The notes under the pieces: model-generated
Told to the model about the DNA's origin: nothing
Seen by the model: only the letters and a program-made list of their open reading frames with translations
Database searches by the model: none
Assembly (NCBI RefSeq): GCF_014595975.1
Contig: NZ_JABWGQ010000040.1
Location: forward strand, 30,802 to 94,801
Reading direction: 5' to 3'
DNA from: Sphingopyxis sp. LK2115
GTDB taxonomy: Bacteria; Pseudomonadota; Alphaproteobacteria; Sphingomonadales; Sphingomonadaceae
Length of the DNA: 64,000 nt
Shown here: positions 62,003 through 64,000 of the stretch, one piece after another
Position numbering within the stretch: position 1 is the stretch's first letter
Layout of the letters: each line of letters begins with the position of its first letter
Translations under genes and position numbers: made by a program

Positions 62003-63331
62003 ATGACCGACCAAACCATCACACCGCGCCGCTTTTCGGCTTCCGTCCCGTTGAAGGGCAGGATCACCATTCCCGGCGACAAGAGCATCTCGCACCGCGC
62101 GCTGATGCTGTCGGCGCTTGCCGTCGGCGAAAGCCGCGTCTCCGGGCTGCTCGAAGGGCATGATGTGCTCGCCACCGCAGCAGCGATGCGAGCGATGGGC
62201 GCGGACATCGCGCGCCGCGACGACGGCGAATGGCGCATCCACGGCGTCGGCGTTGGCGGATTGCTCCAGCCGCAGGGCGCGCTCGACATGGGGAACAGCG
62301 GCACCTCGACACGCCTGCTCATGGGCCTTGTGGCGAGCCATCCGATCACCGCCACCTTCATCGGCGACGCCAGCCTGTCGGGCCGCCCGATGGGCCGCGT
62401 GATCGACCCGCTGTCACAGATGGGCGCCGATATCGGCGCGTCGCCGGGAGGGCGGCTACCGCTGATGGTGCGCGGACTCGCGCCCGCCATACCCCTCTCC
62501 TATCGGCTTCCGATGGCCTCGGCACAGGTGAAGAGCGCGATCCTCCTCGCCGGACTCAACACGCCGGGCATCACCGAAGTCATCGAACCCGTGCCGACGC
62601 GCGACCATAGCGAGCGCATGCTCCGCGGCTTTGGCGCCGACGTGACTGTCGACACCGATTCCAGCGGCACGCGGCACATTCGCATCGTTGGCGAGGCGGA
62701 ACTGAAGCCGCAGACGATCGTCGTTCCCGGCGATCCGTCATCGGCCGCCTTCTTCATAGTCGCGGCGCTGATCGTGCCGGGTTCTGACATCACCATCACC
62801 AATGTCGGGCTCAACCCCACGCGCGCGGGACTGATCGAGGTATTGAAGGCAATGGGCGGCGACATTGAATTGGCCGATGCACGCGATGTCGGCGGCGAAC
62901 CCGTCGCCGATCTGCGCGTCCGCCACAGCGCATTGAAGGGCATAGAGGTCGATCCGGCGCTTGCGCCGAGCATGATCGACGAGTTTCCGATCCTGTTCAT
63001 CGCCGCGGCGCTCGCCCAGGGGCGCACGGTGACGACGGGGCTCGACGAGTTGCGGGTCAAGGAAAGCGACCGCCTCGCGGTCATGGCGACCGGCCTCAAA
63101 GCCATCGGCGCGCGCATCGAGGAGAAGGACGACGGCCTCGTCATCGAGGGCAGCGGCGGCGACCCGCTGCCCGGCGGCGCCACCGTCGCGGGCCACCTCG
63201 ACCACCGCATCTGCATGAGCTTTGCGGTCGCCGGCCTCGTCAGCGAGGCGCCGGTAACGATCGACGACATCGCGCCGATTGCGACGAGTTTCCCCAATTT
63301 CGAAACGCTGCTTGCGGGCTTGCAGCAATGA
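62003..63331 (+). CDS. aroA: 3-phosphoshikimate 1-carboxyvinyltransferase (EPSP synthase, class II)
   Basis: Joins shikimate-3-phosphate and PEP in the shikimate pathway. 442 residues. The class II motif set is complete: GDKS (25-28), SAQVK (173-177), RDHSE (200-204) and NPTR (271-274). The PEP/glyphosate loop reads GNSGT (97-101) with Gly100, where Agrobacterium CP4 has Ala. The stop overlaps the cmk start (ATGA). Same order (aroA-cmk, then rpsA expected) as other alphaproteobacteria. Confidence 0.97.
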   Translation: MTDQTITPRRFSASVPLKGRITIPGDKSISHRALMLSALAVGESRVSGLLEGHDVLATAAAMRAMGADIARRDDGEWRIHGVGVGGLLQPQGALDMGNSGTSTRLLMGLVASHPITATFIGDASLSGRPMGRVIDPLSQMGADIGASPGGRLPLMVRGLAPAIPLSYRLPMASAQVKSAILLAGLNTPGITEVIEPVPTRDHSERMLRGFGADVTVDTDSSGTRHIRIVGEAELKPQTIVVPGDPSSAAFFIVAALIVPGSDITITNVGLNPTRAGLIEVLKAMGGDIELADARDVGGEPVADLRVRHSALKGIEVDPALAPSMIDEFPILFIAAALAQGRTVTTGLDELRVKESDRLAVMATGLKAIGARIEEKDDGLVIEGSGGDPLPGGATVAGHLDHRICMSFAVAGLVSEAPVTIDDIAPIATSFPNFETLLAGLQQ

Positions 63332-63957
63332 TTATCGCGATCGATGGCCCCACGGCATCGGGCAAGGGAACGATCGCCAGGGCGCTCGCCGCGCATTTCG
63401 GCCTTCCGGTGCTCGACACCGGGCTCCTCTATCGCGCGGTCGGCTATCAGACGCAGCTCAATCACGGCGACCCCGACCGGGTCACCGACGCGCTTGCCGC
63501 CTGCGATTTTCCCGACAGCCTGCTCGATGACCCTGCGCTGCGCTTTGAAAGCACGGGAAGCCTCGCCAGCCGCGTGTCGGTCCATCCGCAGGTCCGCGCC
63601 GCATTGTTCCAGCGCCAGGTCGATTTCGCCAACCAGCCCGGCGGCGCGGTGCTCGACGGACGCGACATCGGCACCGTGATCGCGCCGCACGCCGACGCAA
63701 AGCTGTTCGTCACCGCAAGCGCCGAGGAACGCGCGCGGCGGCGCCATGCCGAAATGCTGGGGCGCGGGGTCGAAATCGGCTTTGACGCCGTGCTCGCCGA
63801 TGTCCTGGCCCGCGATGCGCGCGATACCGGCCGTGCCGACGCGCCGCTGCTGCGCGCGCCCGACGCGATGCTGCTCGACAATAGCGACCTGGACCGCGAT
63901 GCCGCGATCGCCGCCGCGATCGCCTTTGTCGAGGGCAAGGTCGGACGGCGGGGCTGA
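63328..63957 (+). CDS. cmk: Cytidylate kinase
   Basis: 209 residues. P-loop GPTASGKGT (7-15), [12 protein letters not shown], the CMP-binding insert, and [30 protein letters not shown] with the LID-like arginines. Phosphorylates CMP and dCMP. It overlaps aroA by 4 bp. The last 43 bases of the window show no start codon with a ribosome-binding site; rpsA would be expected just beyond. Confidence 0.97.
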   Translation: MIIAIDGPTASGKGTIARALAAHFGLPVLDTGLLYRAVGYQTQLNHGDPDRVTDALAACDFPDSLLDDPALRFESTGSLASRVSVHPQVRAALFQRQVDFANQPGGAVLDGRDIGTVIAPHADAKLFVTASAEERARRRHAEMLGRGVEIGFDAVLADVLARDARDTGRADAPLLRAPDAMLLDNSDLDRDAAIAAAIAFVEGKVGRRG

Positions 63958-64000
63958 AAGCTATATTCGGGCAGAGACCGCACGGATTCCTGATTCACGC

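Overview
The window looks like a chromosomal segment of a high-GC alphaproteobacterium of the order Sphingomonadales (a Sphingopyxis- or Sphingomonas-like organism; the genus is an inference). Support comes from pyruvate dehydrogenase E1-beta with its own lipoyl domain next to E1-alpha, a class II EPSP synthase upstream of cmk, small lineage families (DUF2794, DUF4170, DUF6491, FYDLN-acid/TIGR02300), an NDUFS4-like complex I accessory protein, a TonB-dependent receptor, and dispersed palindromic intergenic repeats of several families. Almost everything is core chromosome. No prophage, transposase, CRISPR array or rRNA operon was seen. There is one tRNA gene, tRNA-Ala(GGC).

Layout. 1-7.7 kb (minus): a TonB-dependent receptor cut by the window edge, a DUF2946-like protein, then ligA, a GNAT gene, recN, bamD and a cyclophilin. 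7.8-11.7 kb (minus): truB-rpsO-pnp with clear terminators. 11.7-15.2 kb: DUF6491, GNAT, tdk, an AbgT transporter and a truncated Rrf2-like regulator. 15.3-23.7 kb: a WS/DGAT acyltransferase, an OprO/P-type porin behind a Pho-box-like site, a short-chain dehydrogenase, a membrane protein, a LysR/SnoaL-like divergent pair, DUF2794-epsC and a squalene/phytoene synthase-like protein. 23.8-28.2 kb (minus): pdhB, pdhA, ftsB, eno. 28.4-30.4 kb (plus): a four-gene envelope operon (histone H1-like/YqjD-like protein, YqjE-like holin-family protein, YqjK-position protein, DUF883-like protein) followed by DUF4170. 30.5-40.1 kb: NDUFS4-like, hrpB-DUF1801, a polyprenyl diphosphate synthase, chorismate mutase-GST, an esterase, purA and an MFS transporter. 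40.2-46.3 kb: an amidase remnant, small secreted proteins, YceI, a rhodanese, leuA preceded by a leucine leader peptide, and a cold-shock protein followed by a frameshifted IF-1-like gene and small ORFs. 46.6-48.8 kb (minus): an ECF sigma factor with a YCII/DGPF partner and an AraC remnant. 48.9-57.4 kb: rpoC and rpoB with their own promoter. 57.7-64 kb: an enoyl-CoA hydratase, an HD-domain protein, two overlapping secreted-protein genes, an Rrf2 regulator, tRNA-Ala, FYDLN-acid protein, aroA and cmk.

Functionally the window joins information processing (rpoBC, pnp, rpsO, truB, ligA, recN, hrpB), central metabolism (pdhAB, eno, leuA, aroA, purA, cysE/epsC, chorismate mutase) and envelope functions (bamD, porin, TonB receptor, YqjD-type operon). 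The most interesting non-routine signals are repeat-derived sequence inside the coding regions of truB and pdhB, a leucine attenuator before leuA, a Pho-box-like tandem array before the porin gene, the one-base frameshift in the cold-shock-linked IF-1 homologue, the H1-like tail on a YqjD-like protein, and the separation of rpoBC from the usual upstream rplJL. No wholly new multi-gene system was recognised.
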